A stretch of DNA of 64,000 nucleotides from Arcicella rosea. Lineage in GTDB: Bacteria; Bacteroidota; Bacteroidia; Cytophagales; Spirosomataceae. The stretch spans positions 1 through 64,000 of the forward strand of contig NZ_JACHKT010000012.1 in NCBI RefSeq assembly GCF_014204325.1. The letters are read 5' to 3'. Under the pieces are notes generated by a model. The model did not search any database and was not told the DNA's origin. It saw only the letters and a program-made list of their open reading frames with translations. The position numbers were made by a program, and so were the translations under genes. Below, piece by piece: positions 44,489 to 53,489 of this stretch; the first letter of the stretch is position 1; each line of letters opens with the position of its first letter.

Positions 44489-44530
44489 AATCAATAAGGA
44501 TTAGTCGATTGGCTAATCCTTATTGATTTT
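44489..44530 (+). terminator. Intrinsic terminator of M1 peptidase
   Basis: Sixteen-base-pair perfect stem (AATCAATAAGGATTAG 44489-44504 with its complement 44513-44528), 8-base loop, followed by TT. Nine bases after the stop. Confidence 0.85.
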
Positions 44531-44569
44531 AGCCCCAAACTTATACTCTTAATCCTAACATTTTCTAAT

Positions 44570-45199
44570 ATGCAAAACACAGAATGGCTAGCAATGGCAA
44601 AAAGAATTCAGGCAATTGCACAAGCTGGATTATTTTATACCGAAAGTCCTTATGATAAAGACCGTTATCAAGAATTATCTGACCTCAGTGTTCAAATTCT
44701 AAGTAAACTTTCCGACGAGCCTATTGAAAAAATTGGTGCTTTATTTACTGAGGAAAGAGATGGCTATCAAACCCCAAAAGTTGATGTTCGTGCAGTAGTT
44801 TTTAACGACAAAAACGAAATTCTGATGGTAAAAGAAAGGGTTGATGACCGTTGGTCTTTACCAGGTGGCTGGGCTGATGTGGGTTATACTCCTTCGGAAG
44901 TAGCCGTAAAAGAAGTGAAAGAAGAAACTGGCTTGGATGTAAAAACCATTCGTCTTTTGGCAGTGATGGACAAGAAAAATCATTCGCATCCAGCAGAAGC
45001 TTGGTATGTTTATAAACTCTTTATTCTTTGCGAGAAAATTGGTGGAGAGATTTCCCAAAATACGATGGAAACCTCTGATATTCAGCATTTTTCTTTAGAA
45101 AATCTCCCTCCCCTTTCTGAACCAAGAAACCTTGAATCTCAAATTAAATTGATGTTTGAATACAAAGATAATCCTAACAAAGAAGTTTATTTTGATTAG
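44570..45199 (+). CDS. NUDIX hydrolase with N-terminal domain
   Basis: 209-residue NUDIX hydrolase. The N-terminal 60 residues (WLAMAKRIQAIAQAGLFYTE) match the helical Nudix_N_2-type domain. The Nudix box is GGWADVGYTPSEVAVKEVKE followed by ETGL; against the consensus G-x5-E-x7-REUxEExGU the first Glu is Tyr and the Arg is Lys, as seen in this subgroup. Substrate cannot be read from the sequence; nucleoside-diphosphate derivatives are expected. Free-standing between the M1 peptidase and a convergent gene. Confidence 0.9.
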   Translation: MQNTEWLAMAKRIQAIAQAGLFYTESPYDKDRYQELSDLSVQILSKLSDEPIEKIGALFTEERDGYQTPKVDVRAVVFNDKNEILMVKERVDDRWSLPGGWADVGYTPSEVAVKEVKEETGLDVKTIRLLAVMDKKNHSHPAEAWYVYKLFILCEKIGGEISQNTMETSDIQHFSLENLPPLSEPRNLESQIKLMFEYKDNPNKEVYFD

Positions 45200-45216
45200 T
45201 TGTGAGCTATGAGCCT

Positions 45217-45290
45217 TGAGCTATCAGCTTTGAGTTTTGATATTATGATGAATGATATAATTAAAAAAAACTCTGATGGCTGATAGCTCA
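45217..45290. repeat. Inverted repeat between convergent genes
   Basis: Twelve-base perfect arms TGAGCTATCAGC (45217-45228) and GCTGATAGCTCA (45279-45290), spacing 50. It sits next to a low-complexity GAGCTATGAGC stretch. It occupies the gap between two convergent genes, like the GTGATTGG-type repeat pair downstream of porT, and may work as a terminator. Confidence 0.6.
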
Positions 45291-45305
45291 CCGCTGAAAG
45301 CCTTT

Positions 45306-45782
45306 TTAATACTTCAAAGTGATGGTTGTATCGTTCTTAAAATATCTTTTTACAGTCACGTCTAAACTTCCTGCTTTTTTGATTAAAGTATTTTTAGGCA
45401 TCACAAAATCGCCCAATCCAGCTTTATCATTTCCTAAATCTACCGTTTGTACTTCTCCTTTGGCATCAATTAATTGAAAAACATAATGAATTTCACTGTT
45501 TGGAGGAATAATATTTGCCCATTTTTTGGCAACTTTCCCTTCCCAAACCATCTCTTTTATATCAGAAACTCCTTGATACACTCTATGAGTATCGTTTTTT
45601 GTTCTGAAATAATCAATCCCATAAATAATTACAACTGCCGCAATAATCATTGGTGTTAATTTACCTGAAAAAAAACTAGGGTCTTTACTTGATGCGTTTC
45701 CTGAACCACCAAGCATATTGCCAATTAAAGGCATTTTTAATTTTGGACGGGGTGCTCTTTTACGTGGAGTTGATTGTTCCAT
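45306..45782 (-). CDS. Single-TM hypothetical protein
   Basis: 158-residue protein. The first 40 residues are basic and Pro/Gly/Ser-rich (PRKRAPRPKLKMPL), cytosolic by charge. One hydrophobic segment follows (about 44-60, MIIAAVVIIYGIDYF). The rest is an extracytoplasmic beta-rich domain (IHYVFQLIDAKGEVQTVDLG) ending DTTITLKY. No family is recognised. Convergent with the NUDIX gene and divergent from secA. Codon use is ordinary. Function unknown. Confidence 0.7.
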   Translation of the reverse strand: MEQSTPRKRAPRPKLKMPLIGNMLGGSGNASSKDPSFFSGKLTPMIIAAVVIIYGIDYFRTKNDTHRVYQGVSDIKEMVWEGKVAKKWANIIPPNSEIHYVFQLIDAKGEVQTVDLGNDKAGLGDFVMPKNTLIKKAGSLDVTVKRYFKNDTTITLKY

Positions 45783-46132
45783 TACTTGCTGTTTTTATTA
45801 TATCAAAGTTTAAATATAAAAGAAATCTTTTTTAAAACTATATTTTTAGTTAATATTTACTAGTATCGAAAATATATTGAATCAAGCTCCTTTTAGCTTA
45901 ATGAATTGGAAACAAAAACGAAATACCGTAAACCCTTGATTATAAAGACATTATTTTCAGAGTAAATGTTTTCCAATTTTATAAAATAGCAATCTGCAAT
46001 ATTATTACAAGGAAATTGTTTTTAAAAGCGTTGAATGAACTAAATTTGTAAGTATTCTATTTTTAGTTTGTAATACAAATGATTGATGAAATTAATTCAA
46101 TCATTACTTCTAAATGATTAAAACCCAACACA
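45783..46132. other. Intergenic region upstream of secA
   Basis: 350 AT-rich bases between divergent genes. The only supported signal is the candidate secA promoter near 46016-46048. No open frame, hairpin or repeat of note is visible. Confidence 0.5.
46016..46048 (+). promoter_or_regulatory. Candidate secA promoter
   Basis: TTG (46016-46018) and TAAATTTG (46041-46048) match the Bacteroidota -33 TTG and -7 TAnnTTTG elements, with a spacer of 22 bases, slightly longer than usual. The -7 box lies 84 bases before the secA ATG. Confidence 0.45.
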
Positions 46133-49100
46133 ATGATAAATTCAATCACAAAAGCAGTAACAAAACTGTTTGGTACAAAATCAGAAAGAGACATCAAAGA
46201 ATTGATGCCTTATGTGATTAAAACCAATCAGGAATTTGCTGCTCTTCGTAACCTTTCTGACGAACAATTACGTCAGCAAACGGCTGATTTAAAAGCTATT
46301 ATCCAGAAAAATCTTGCTAAAATTGATGCTGACATCTCTGATTTAAAATTAGAAGTAGAAGCTAATCAAGAAATGTCTGTTGATGCCAAAGAAACAATTT
46401 TTAACGAAATTGATAAATTACAACTCGATCGTGATAAGCAATTAGAGGTAGTATTACTCGAAATTCTTCCAAAGGCTTTTGCCGTGGTGAAGGAAACTGC
46501 TCGAAGGTTTACCGAAAATAAAAAGCTAGAAGTTCCGGCTACGGTGCACGATAAATTTATCGCTGCTAAAAAGAAAAACGTTGAAATTGTTGGTGATACT
46601 GCCATCTGGCATAACAAATGGCTTGCGGCTGGCAATGAAATCGAGTGGAACATGATTCACTACGATGTTCAATTAATTGGTGGTATCGTACTTCATCAAG
46701 GTAAAATTGCTGAAATGGCAACGGGTGAAGGCAAAACGTTAGTTTCTACTTTACCTTGTTATCTGAATGCTCTGGCTGGACAAGGAGTACATTTAGTAAC
46801 CGTAAACGATTACTTGGCAAAACGTGACTCTGAATGGAATGCTCCACTTTTTGAATTTCATGGCTTAAAAGTTGATTGTATCGACAAGCACGAGCCAAAT
46901 ACTGAAGAACGTCGTCAGGCTTATCTAGCCGATATTACTTACGGAACAAATAACGAATTTGGTTTTGATTATTTACGTGATAATATGTCACGTACTCCAG
47001 AAGAACAAGTACAACGCAAGCACCATTTTGCAATGGTCGATGAGGTCGATTCTGTGTTAATTGATGATGCTCGTACTCCTTTAATCATTAGTGGGCCGAT
47101 GGCTCGTGGCGATGAACAAGAATATGATGCTTTCAATCCATTGGTGGCTCGTATGGTTGAGCAACAAAAGAAATTGGTACAAGATTTCTTGGTTGAAGCC
47201 AAAAAACTGATTGCTGCTGGTAATAAAAAAGATGGTGGTTTGGCTCTTTTCCGTGCTTTCAGAGGTTTACCAAAAGCAAGACCCGTAATTAAATACTTGT
47301 CTGAAACAGGTATCAAACAGATTTTACAAGAAACGGAAAATATCTATTTGGCTGATAATCAAAAATTAATGCCAGAAGCTGATGCTCCGTTGATGTTTAC
47401 GATTGAAGAGAAAAACAACCAAGTAGAGATGACCGAAAAAGGGCTAACCTTTATGACTCGCATGGTTGAAAATCCTGATTTCTTCGTCATTCCTGACCTT
47501 TCTGTTGATTTGAATCAAATCGAACAAGCAGTTGGTATCACAGAACAAGAACGTTTAATCAAGAAAGAAGCTTTAATCCGTGATTATTCTGCCAAAACTC
47601 AGCGTATTCATACGGTTAGTCAATTATTAAAAGCTTTTACTTTATTCGAGAAAAACGTCGAGTACATCGTTGACGAAACAGATGGTAAAGTAAAAATCGT
47701 GGATGAGTCAACAGGTCGTATCATGGAAGGTCGCCGTTATTCAGACGGTTTGCACCAAGCAATTGAAGCAAAAGAAGGCGTAAATATCGAAGATGCTACG
47801 CAAACTTATGCAACGATTACTTTGCAAAACTTCTTTAGAATGTATCACAAATTGTGTGGTATGACAGGTACAGCAGAAACGGAAGCAGGAGAATTCTGGA
47901 CGATTTATAAATTAGACGTTGTAACGATTCCGACAAACCGTAAAATTTCTCGTTTCGACCACGAAGATAAAGTTTACAAAACTGTTCGTGAAAAGTACAA
48001 TGCCGTTGCTGACGAAATCCAAGAATTAGTGGATGCTGGTCGCCCAGTATTGGTGGGTACTACTTCGGTTGATAACTCTGAATTATTAAGCCGTATGCTT
48101 ACGATTCGTAAAATCCAACACAATGTATTGAACGCTAAACAACACGCACGTGAGGCAGACATCGTTGCAGAAGCTGGTCAGTCAGGAAAAGTAACAATTG
48201 CAACCAACATGGCGGGTCGTGGTACGGATATTAAATTATCGCCAGAATCTCGTTCATCAGGCGGTTTAGCGATTGTAGGTACAGAAAGACACGAATCACG
48301 AAGAGTTGACAGACAGTTGAGAGGTCGGGCGGGTCGTCAGGGAGATGTTGGTTCTTCTCAATTCTTCCTTTCATTAGAAGATGACTTGATGCGTAAATTT
48401 GGTTCAGACCGTATCGCTAAAGTAATGGACAGAATGGGTATGGAAGAAGGCGAAGTAATTCAACATTCAATGATTACTTCTTCGGTAGAAAGAGCTCAGA
48501 AAAAAGTAGAAGAAAACAACTTTGGTATTCGTAAACGTCTTTTGGAGTATGATGACGTAATGAATTATCAACGTAATGCGATTTATAAGCGTCGTCAAAA
48601 TGCACTTTTCGGAGAACGTTTAGCCTTGGATATTGCTAATAATACTTATGATGTTTGTTCTGAAATCGTTCAAAATAATGTAAGTTATGACGAATTAGAA
48701 TTACGTTGTATTGATATTTTAGGCATAGAACCTCCGTTTACTCGTGAGGAAATCGGTAAATTAAATACGCAACAACGCACTACACGTTTGTATGATGCAG
48801 CCGAAAAGCAATATCATGTCAAAAACAAAGGCTTGGCTGAAAAAGTAGTTGCTTTTGCTAAAGAAGCCATTACGCATGGATATGCAGGTATGCAAGTACC
48901 ATTAGTAAGTGGATCAATGGTTTCTCAATTGTTTGCTGATGCACAAGAAACACTTGATACTAACGGACGTAAATTGATTCAAGAAATGGAAAAATCAATC
49001 GCTTTGAGTTTGATTGACCAAGAATGGAAAGAACATTTACGTGATATGGACGACTTGAAACAGTCAGTACAGAATGCAAGTTACGAGCAGAAAGACCCAT

Positions 49101-49507
49101 TGTTAGTCTATAAATTTGAAGCGGTAAAATTATTTGAACGTTTCTTGAGCAGAATCAATTTGGATACAGTAAGTTTCTTGATGAAAGCAGATATGCCAGA
49201 AATTCAAGAAGCATCTGCTCCTGTAGCTCCAACACGCCAAGCTCCGCAACCTAAATTACAAGTACAAAAAGATGAAGCCATTTCATCATTATTAGGTGGT
49301 TTAGCTGGTGGTAGAGGTGACGAAAACGACTATCATGACCCAAGTAATCAAGTAGTTGAAAAAGTTACTCCACGTCAAGCAATCAAAATTGCCGACCGTA
49401 ATCAAAGAGTAACTGTTCAGTACCGTGATGGTTCAATCAAAGAAAATATCAAGTACAAAACAGTAGAACAAGACGTAGAAAAAGGCATTGCAGTAGTAAT
49501 TGCCTAA
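46133..49507 (+). CDS. secA: Preprotein translocase ATPase SecA
   Basis: 1124-residue motor of the Sec export channel. Walker A MATGEGKTLVSTLP, DEAD-like VDEVDSVLIDDARTPLI, the PPX domain, and second-motor motifs MAGRGTDIKLS and GTERHESRRVDRQLRGRAGR are present. It is longer than E. coli SecA (901) because of an extra helical segment after the DEAD motif (LVQDFLVEAKKLIAAGNKKD region, about 345-420), typical for Bacteroidota. The C-terminal zinc-binding SEC-C motif (CxCxSGx6CH) is absent; the tail ends KTVEQDVEKGIAVVIA. Followed by a small and a strong hairpin. Confidence 0.98.
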   Translation: MINSITKAVTKLFGTKSERDIKELMPYVIKTNQEFAALRNLSDEQLRQQTADLKAIIQKNLAKIDADISDLKLEVEANQEMSVDAKETIFNEIDKLQLDRDKQLEVVLLEILPKAFAVVKETARRFTENKKLEVPATVHDKFIAAKKKNVEIVGDTAIWHNKWLAAGNEIEWNMIHYDVQLIGGIVLHQGKIAEMATGEGKTLVSTLPCYLNALAGQGVHLVTVNDYLAKRDSEWNAPLFEFHGLKVDCIDKHEPNTEERRQAYLADITYGTNNEFGFDYLRDNMSRTPEEQVQRKHHFAMVDEVDSVLIDDARTPLIISGPMARGDEQEYDAFNPLVARMVEQQKKLVQDFLVEAKKLIAAGNKKDGGLALFRAFRGLPKARPVIKYLSETGIKQILQETENIYLADNQKLMPEADAPLMFTIEEKNNQVEMTEKGLTFMTRMVENPDFFVIPDLSVDLNQIEQAVGITEQERLIKKEALIRDYSAKTQRIHTVSQLLKAFTLFEKNVEYIVDETDGKVKIVDESTGRIMEGRRYSDGLHQAIEAKEGVNIEDATQTYATITLQNFFRMYHKLCGMTGTAETEAGEFWTIYKLDVVTIPTNRKISRFDHEDKVYKTVREKYNAVADEIQELVDAGRPVLVGTTSVDNSELLSRMLTIRKIQHNVLNAKQHAREADIVAEAGQSGKVTIATNMAGRGTDIKLSPESRSSGGLAIVGTERHESRRVDRQLRGRAGRQGDVGSSQFFLSLEDDLMRKFGSDRIAKVMDRMGMEEGEVIQHSMITSSVERAQKKVEENNFGIRKRLLEYDDVMNYQRNAIYKRRQNALFGERLALDIANNTYDVCSEIVQNNVSYDELELRCIDILGIEPPFTREEIGKLNTQQRTTRLYDAAEKQYHVKNKGLAEKVVAFAKEAITHGYAGMQVPLVSGSMVSQLFADAQETLDTNGRKLIQEMEKSIALSLIDQEWKEHLRDMDDLKQSVQNASYEQKDPLLVYKFEAVKLFERFLSRINLDTVSFLMKADMPEIQEASAPVAPTRQAPQPKLQVQKDEAISSLLGGLAGGRGDENDYHDPSNQVVEKVTPRQAIKIADRNQRVTVQYRDGSIKENIKYKTVEQDVEKGIAVVIA

Positions 49508-49565
49508 ATATTCTTTCCAAGTATTATCTAACAATTTTGATAGATAATGCTTGGAAATATTTCAT

Positions 49566-49606
49566 AAAAAAGCCTCAGATTTTCAATAAATCTGAGGCTT
49601 TTTTTA
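49566..49606 (+). terminator. Intrinsic terminator of secA
   Basis: Stem AAAAAAGCCTCAGATTT with its complement, followed by a run of T, 59 bases after the stop. A first hairpin (CCAAGTATTATCT with AGATAATgCTTGG) lies at about 49516-49555, so termination may be two-stage. The strong stem is symmetric enough to serve the opposite strand too. Confidence 0.9.
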
Positions 49607-49659
49607 TGCTTGAGCGATGTATTATTTTATAAATAACTGATAACTATACAGTTGAAAAA

Positions 49660-49689
49660 CTAATTACCAATCACTATTTACAAATCACT
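49660..49689 (-). repeat. GTGATTGG-type intergenic repeat, copy 3
   Basis: CTAATTACCAATCACTATTT followed by ACAAATCACT. It closely matches the 14363-14396 copy (CTAATCACCAATTACTATTA onward) and, like it, abuts the stop codon of a minus-strand gene (desaturase, stop at 49692). Confidence 0.5.
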
Positions 49690-49691
49690 CC

Positions 49692-50669
49692 TTAATGAAT
49701 CCAGCTAAACTTATACTCTAGTTCAGGAACTTTGATTCTGTCTGTCAAACGTGTTAAACGGTCTGGTAAACGCATCAAGTAATCTTGTGCTTTTGCTGCT
49801 GGGCCATTCAAACCCGTCATTGTAGCAATATTCCAATCTTTCAATAACAACTCTGTAATTTCAATATAGTCTTTTCCCGTATAAACACCAAGTCTTTGTG
49901 CTGCATCAGAAAAATGTCCATATACTCCACTTTTCTCACCATTCATTTCACGTAAAAAGTGAGCAGGCATTACAATTTTTTGTTTCATCATGTCCGCAAA
50001 AGCAATCATCATTTCCGAAGGGTCAATTTCAAAAATACTTGCAATGAAACTTTTATAAGCTTTATGATGACGCATTTCATCGGCAGCAATCATTGCACAC
50101 ATTTTCGACAATGAATTATTACCATGTTTTTTAGCCAATGAAGCTGTACGACGGTGCGAAATATTAGTCGCTAATTCTTGAAAAGACGTATAAACAAAAG
50201 TTTTGTATGGATCGTCATCCGTTTTAATATCAAAACCATCTGCAATTAAATACTGCGTTGAAGTTTCAACGGCTTTCATATTTACACGTCCTGAAAGATA
50301 TACATACTTATTTAATAAATCTCCATGACGATTTTCTTCAGCTGTCCAAGCACGAGTCCATCTAGCCCAACCTTCTGGTTCATGAACCATATCTACACCT
50401 TGAACTACCATGATAGAAGATTCATAAGTAGGCAAAGCTTCCTCAGTAATCATATCACCAATAAGGACCGCCCAATAATCATAAGGTAGTTCACGAGCAG
50501 CTTGTTGAAGTTCTTTTACTTCATCAAAAAATGTTTCCTTACTAGCATCTGGTAAAAAGTCTGAAGGTTGCCAGTTAGTATCTATAGGAATGAGGTATTT
50601 GTTCACAATGTCGTCCATATTAACGGCAAGGTGATTCATTACTTCAATTCTTTCATTTCGCTTTTCCAT
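49692..50669 (-). CDS. Acyl-ACP desaturase
   Basis: 325-residue soluble di-iron enzyme that introduces a double bond into stearoyl- or palmitoyl-ACP. Iron ligands are visible: E77 region in TEEALPTYE, EENRH at 111-115, E165 and H172 in FQELATNISH, and DEMRH at 197-201. The pattern and length match the plant-type FA_desaturase_2 family, which also occurs in Bacteroidota. It stands alone; the position specificity of the double bond is not deducible. Divergent from nothing close; a 163-base gap separates it from aguB. Confidence 0.95.
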   Translation of the reverse strand: MEKRNERIEVMNHLAVNMDDIVNKYLIPIDTNWQPSDFLPDASKETFFDEVKELQQAARELPYDYWAVLIGDMITEEALPTYESSIMVVQGVDMVHEPEGWARWTRAWTAEENRHGDLLNKYVYLSGRVNMKAVETSTQYLIADGFDIKTDDDPYKTFVYTSFQELATNISHRRTASLAKKHGNNSLSKMCAMIAADEMRHHKAYKSFIASIFEIDPSEMMIAFADMMKQKIVMPAHFLREMNGEKSGVYGHFSDAAQRLGVYTGKDYIEITELLLKDWNIATMTGLNGPAAKAQDYLMRLPDRLTRLTDRIKVPELEYKFSWIH

Positions 50670-50832
50670 TTAATTGTTGTGGTTTGGGGGACTAAAGTAT
50701 CGGTCAAAAGTTTAATATCATCACAAAAACTATCCTATTTTCGCTACCGAATTTTACAAAGGTACTGAATATTATATAAATGGTAGAATGATAATTATCA
50801 TTATTACGACATAGAATTAAATATTATTCGGA

Positions 50833-51717
50833 TTAATCAATAAATCTTTTTGTAATTGGATGATAACTATCCACTCGGCGGTCTCTGAGATAAGGCCATG
50901 TAGAGCGATAATACTCTGTCTTAGCTAAATCTATTTCTTGAACATGTACTTCTTCTTGCTCGTGTGAGCCTAAATAAAGTAGCGTCCCGAAAGGGTTCGC
51001 TACGAAACTTCCACCCCAGAATTGCTGGTCAGCCTCACGTCCTACTCTATTCACCGAAACCACATGAACCCCATTTGCCACAGCGTGCGAACGCTGAATG
51101 GTTTGCCAAGCATTGTACTGCTCACGGTTGATATTTGGGTCTGTTTCGTTAGTATCCCAACCAATCGCAGTTGGATAAAATAATACTTCTGCTCCCATCA
51201 AAGCTGTAATTCTTGATGCTTCAGGATACCATTGGTCCCAACAAATCAACACACCGATTTTAGCAAATTTCGTCTGAAACACTTTATAACCTGAATCTTC
51301 TGGCGAAGCATCACCAGGAGTAAAATAAAATTTCTCGTAATAACCTGGGTCGTCTGGAATGTGCATTTTTCTGTACTTCCCTAAATACGAGCCATCTGCA
51401 TCCAAAACTGCCGTAGTGTTGTGATATAACCCTGCGGCTCGTTTTTCAAACAAAGAAGCAATAATCACCACACCCAACTCTTTGGCAACTGCCGAAAGTG
51501 TATCAGTAGATGGGCCGGGAATGGCTTCTGCTAAATTGAAATTAGCGTGGTCTTCTACATCACAAAAGTATAACGAAGTAAATAATTCTTGTAAACAAAC
51601 AATATTTGCTCCTTTTAGAGCCGCTTCACGAATCCCTTGAATCGCTTTTTGCATATTTTCTTGTACGTTTTCTGTACAAGACATTTGGACAAGTCCGATG
51701 TTAATTTTTTTTGACAT
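50833..51717 (-). CDS. aguB: N-carbamoylputrescine amidase
   Basis: 294-residue nitrilase-superfamily hydrolase that converts N-carbamoylputrescine to putrescine, CO2 and ammonia. Catalytic triad: E44 in LQELF, K117 in KYRKMHIPDD, C159 in VLICWDQWYPEA. Length and the flanking residues match AguB rather than other nitrilases. The usual partner agmatine deiminase (aguA) is not in the window. The gene is the last of a tight string vapB-vapC-GT9-aguB, with 9 bases after the GT9 stop; the grouping looks positional rather than metabolic. Confidence 0.92.
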   Translation of the reverse strand: MSKKINIGLVQMSCTENVQENMQKAIQGIREAALKGANIVCLQELFTSLYFCDVEDHANFNLAEAIPGPSTDTLSAVAKELGVVIIASLFEKRAAGLYHNTTAVLDADGSYLGKYRKMHIPDDPGYYEKFYFTPGDASPEDSGYKVFQTKFAKIGVLICWDQWYPEASRITALMGAEVLFYPTAIGWDTNETDPNINREQYNAWQTIQRSHAVANGVHVVSVNRVGREADQQFWGGSFVANPFGTLLYLGSHEQEEVHVQEIDLAKTEYYRSTWPYLRDRRVDSYHPITKRFID

Positions 51718-51726
51718 TTTATTCTT

Positions 51727-52692
51727 TTACTTCAAGCTTTCAAATTTCATCTCGTTCATGCACTTAAAATGCCCTAAAGGACATTTGTCGTAACCTATTT
51801 TAGAACATGGACGACAAGCTAAGTGTTTCACTTCGAGGGCTACAAAATTAGTTTGATATGGGTACATTCCAAATTCAGGAACAGTATTTCCCCAAATAGA
51901 AATTACTTTTTTCTTGAAAGCCGCCGCTACGTGCATCATTCCTGTATCATGCGTATAAACAATCGTCGCTTCTTTAATCAACGAGGCAGACTGGTTTAAA
52001 GTGCATTTTCCACAGGTATTTAAAATGTATTTTCCTGTTTCATTTTTCAATGCTGAAATTAAGTTTTCAGCTTGTGCTGAATCTTCCTTCCCTCCTACCA
52101 AAACCAGCGGTAATTGAATAGTTTTGCACAATTCAATCATTTTATTCAAGGGCAATTTCTTGGTTTCGTGCTGCCCGCCAATAGCATAAACTGCATAAGT
52201 ATTTCTGAAATCTTCGGGCAACCAATTAGCTGGTAAAATATCTTTTTCAGGAATATAATAATCTAAACCTTGATTATCATTTTGTATTCCCAAATGCTCA
52301 AGCGTTTTTAAATTTCTATCTACAATATGTACTTTAGGCATAATATTCTTCTTGAATTTTACCAAAAGCCATTTTTGAAAATTGATTTTATCAAAACTAA
52401 AAGATTTCACTCCTAATCTGAATTTAATAATTCTTGTTCTCAGATTATTATGCAAATCTATCACATAGTCGTACTGTTCTACTTTTAGTTGTTTTATCAA
52501 ATCATTAAGACTGTCTTCCAACAAAAAATACTTATCAATGTAGGGATTATTTTCTACTAAAGTTTTATACGATTTCTTCGTTACAAAATGGACTTCGGCA
52601 TCAGGATATTGTTTTTTCAAACAACGCACTACTGGCGTGGTGAGGATTATATCTCCAATCGAAGAAAAACGAAGAATTAAGAATTTGGTCAT
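51727..52692 (-). CDS. Glycosyltransferase family 9, heptosyltransferase-like
   Basis: 321-residue GT-B enzyme of the ADP-heptose:LPS heptosyltransferase group. N-terminal RFSSIGDIILTTPVVRCLKK is the diagnostic WaaC/WaaF-like motif; the C-terminal nucleotide site shows THDTGMMHVAAAFKKKVISI and WGNTVPEFGMYPYQ. It acts in lipopolysaccharide core synthesis at the inner-membrane cytosolic face. Its ATG overlaps the vapC stop (ATGA), so translation is coupled to the toxin gene, an odd arrangement for a core-LPS gene. The exact sugar is not certain. Confidence 0.92.
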   Translation of the reverse strand: MTKFLILRFSSIGDIILTTPVVRCLKKQYPDAEVHFVTKKSYKTLVENNPYIDKYFLLEDSLNDLIKQLKVEQYDYVIDLHNNLRTRIIKFRLGVKSFSFDKINFQKWLLVKFKKNIMPKVHIVDRNLKTLEHLGIQNDNQGLDYYIPEKDILPANWLPEDFRNTYAVYAIGGQHETKKLPLNKMIELCKTIQLPLVLVGGKEDSAQAENLISALKNETGKYILNTCGKCTLNQSASLIKEATIVYTHDTGMMHVAAAFKKKVISIWGNTVPEFGMYPYQTNFVALEVKHLACRPCSKIGYDKCPLGHFKCMNEMKFESLK

Positions 52693-53099
52693 GTAAAATG
52701 GGTGATTTTCAGAGAAGAATTTTGAGCGATTAAGTCAAAATCAGAATCTTGGTAACAAATTTCAACGTTAAAATGAATGGCATAAGCCGCAATCAAACAA
52801 TCATTAGCTTTACGAATGGTAACGCCTTTTTGACGTAATGAACGATATAAATTGGCTGATTCTATGGCAATTTCGATTGGATTCAATACTAAGCATTTAA
52901 AACTCAACAAAGACGATTTCAACCTTTCAAATTCTTGAAGACTTTTTGTTCCTTGAAGAATTTCTTGCAAAATTGTCGGTGTCAGCCACAAGGGTTGATT
53001 TTCAGCGATGTACTCTCTGAGTAACAAAGCTTGTGGTGTTGATTTATGTTGAATAAGCTGAATCCAAACCGAAGTATCAAAAATAATCGCTGGTTTCAT
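52689..53099 (-). CDS. vapC: VapC-type PIN-domain toxin
   Basis: 136-residue PIN ribonuclease from the ATG at 53099 that overlaps the vapB stop as ATGA; an upstream ATG at 53111 is possible but less typical. Acidic metal-site residues fit the family: D8 in IIFDTSVWI, Glu in ILQEILQG, Asp in KANDCLIAAYA and D in CYQDSDFDLI. It probably cleaves tRNA or other RNA when free and is neutralised by VapB. Its own stop overlaps the heptosyltransferase start by the same ATGA pattern. Confidence 0.92.
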   Translation of the reverse strand: MKPAIIFDTSVWIQLIQHKSTPQALLLREYIAENQPLWLTPTILQEILQGTKSLQEFERLKSSLLSFKCLVLNPIEIAIESANLYRSLRQKGVTIRKANDCLIAAYAIHFNVEICYQDSDFDLIAQNSSLKITHFT

Positions 53100-53290
53100 T
53101 GGCTTCTCCATTGTTCTAAATCACCTTCCCATTCAATCCCTTGATCTATCAATGTTAATAAATCCACTCGTTTTAGATACATCAAGTACTCCTTCAAAGC
53201 AATATTTACAATTTCTTTCTTAGAAGAAGCTGGTTTCAATTGACTAATCTCTCGTAAGATTTCATCATTTATTTCAATATTCGTTCTCAT
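53096..53290 (-). CDS. vapB: VapB-type antitoxin
   Basis: 64-residue protein from the ATG at 53290 (an upstream frame adds eight residues without support). The N terminus MRTNIEINDEILREISQL is a ribbon-helix-helix of the MetJ/Arc type as in VapB; VNIALKEYLMYLKRV is helix two, and the acidic C-terminal tail (IEWEGDLEQWRSQ) would wrap the toxin. It precedes vapC with overlapping stop/start, the standard TA layout, and probably represses the string vapB-vapC-GT9-aguB. Confidence 0.9.
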   Translation of the reverse strand: MRTNIEINDEILREISQLKPASSKKEIVNIALKEYLMYLKRVDLLTLIDQGIEWEGDLEQWRSQ

Positions 53291-53414
53291 AATCATCTGA
53301 GTTTTTATACACAAAAATAACGAATTTTATACACATAGATTTCATTTTAAGAGAATTTGAATATTTATGACAAGCAAGTTGATGAATTATTCCAAATTTC
53401 CCCCAGAAAAGCAA

Positions 53415-53422
53415 TAACTTTG
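53415..53422 (+). promoter_or_regulatory. Candidate -7 box of glyS
   Basis: TAACTTTG fits TAnnTTTG, 68 bases before the glyS ATG. No -33 TTG at standard distance was found. Confidence 0.4.
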
Positions 53423-53489
53423 TATGATTGCGAAACAGAAGTAATTTTACCTTTCTGAAGAGTAATGTTTGATTAAGAAAATTAAAATC

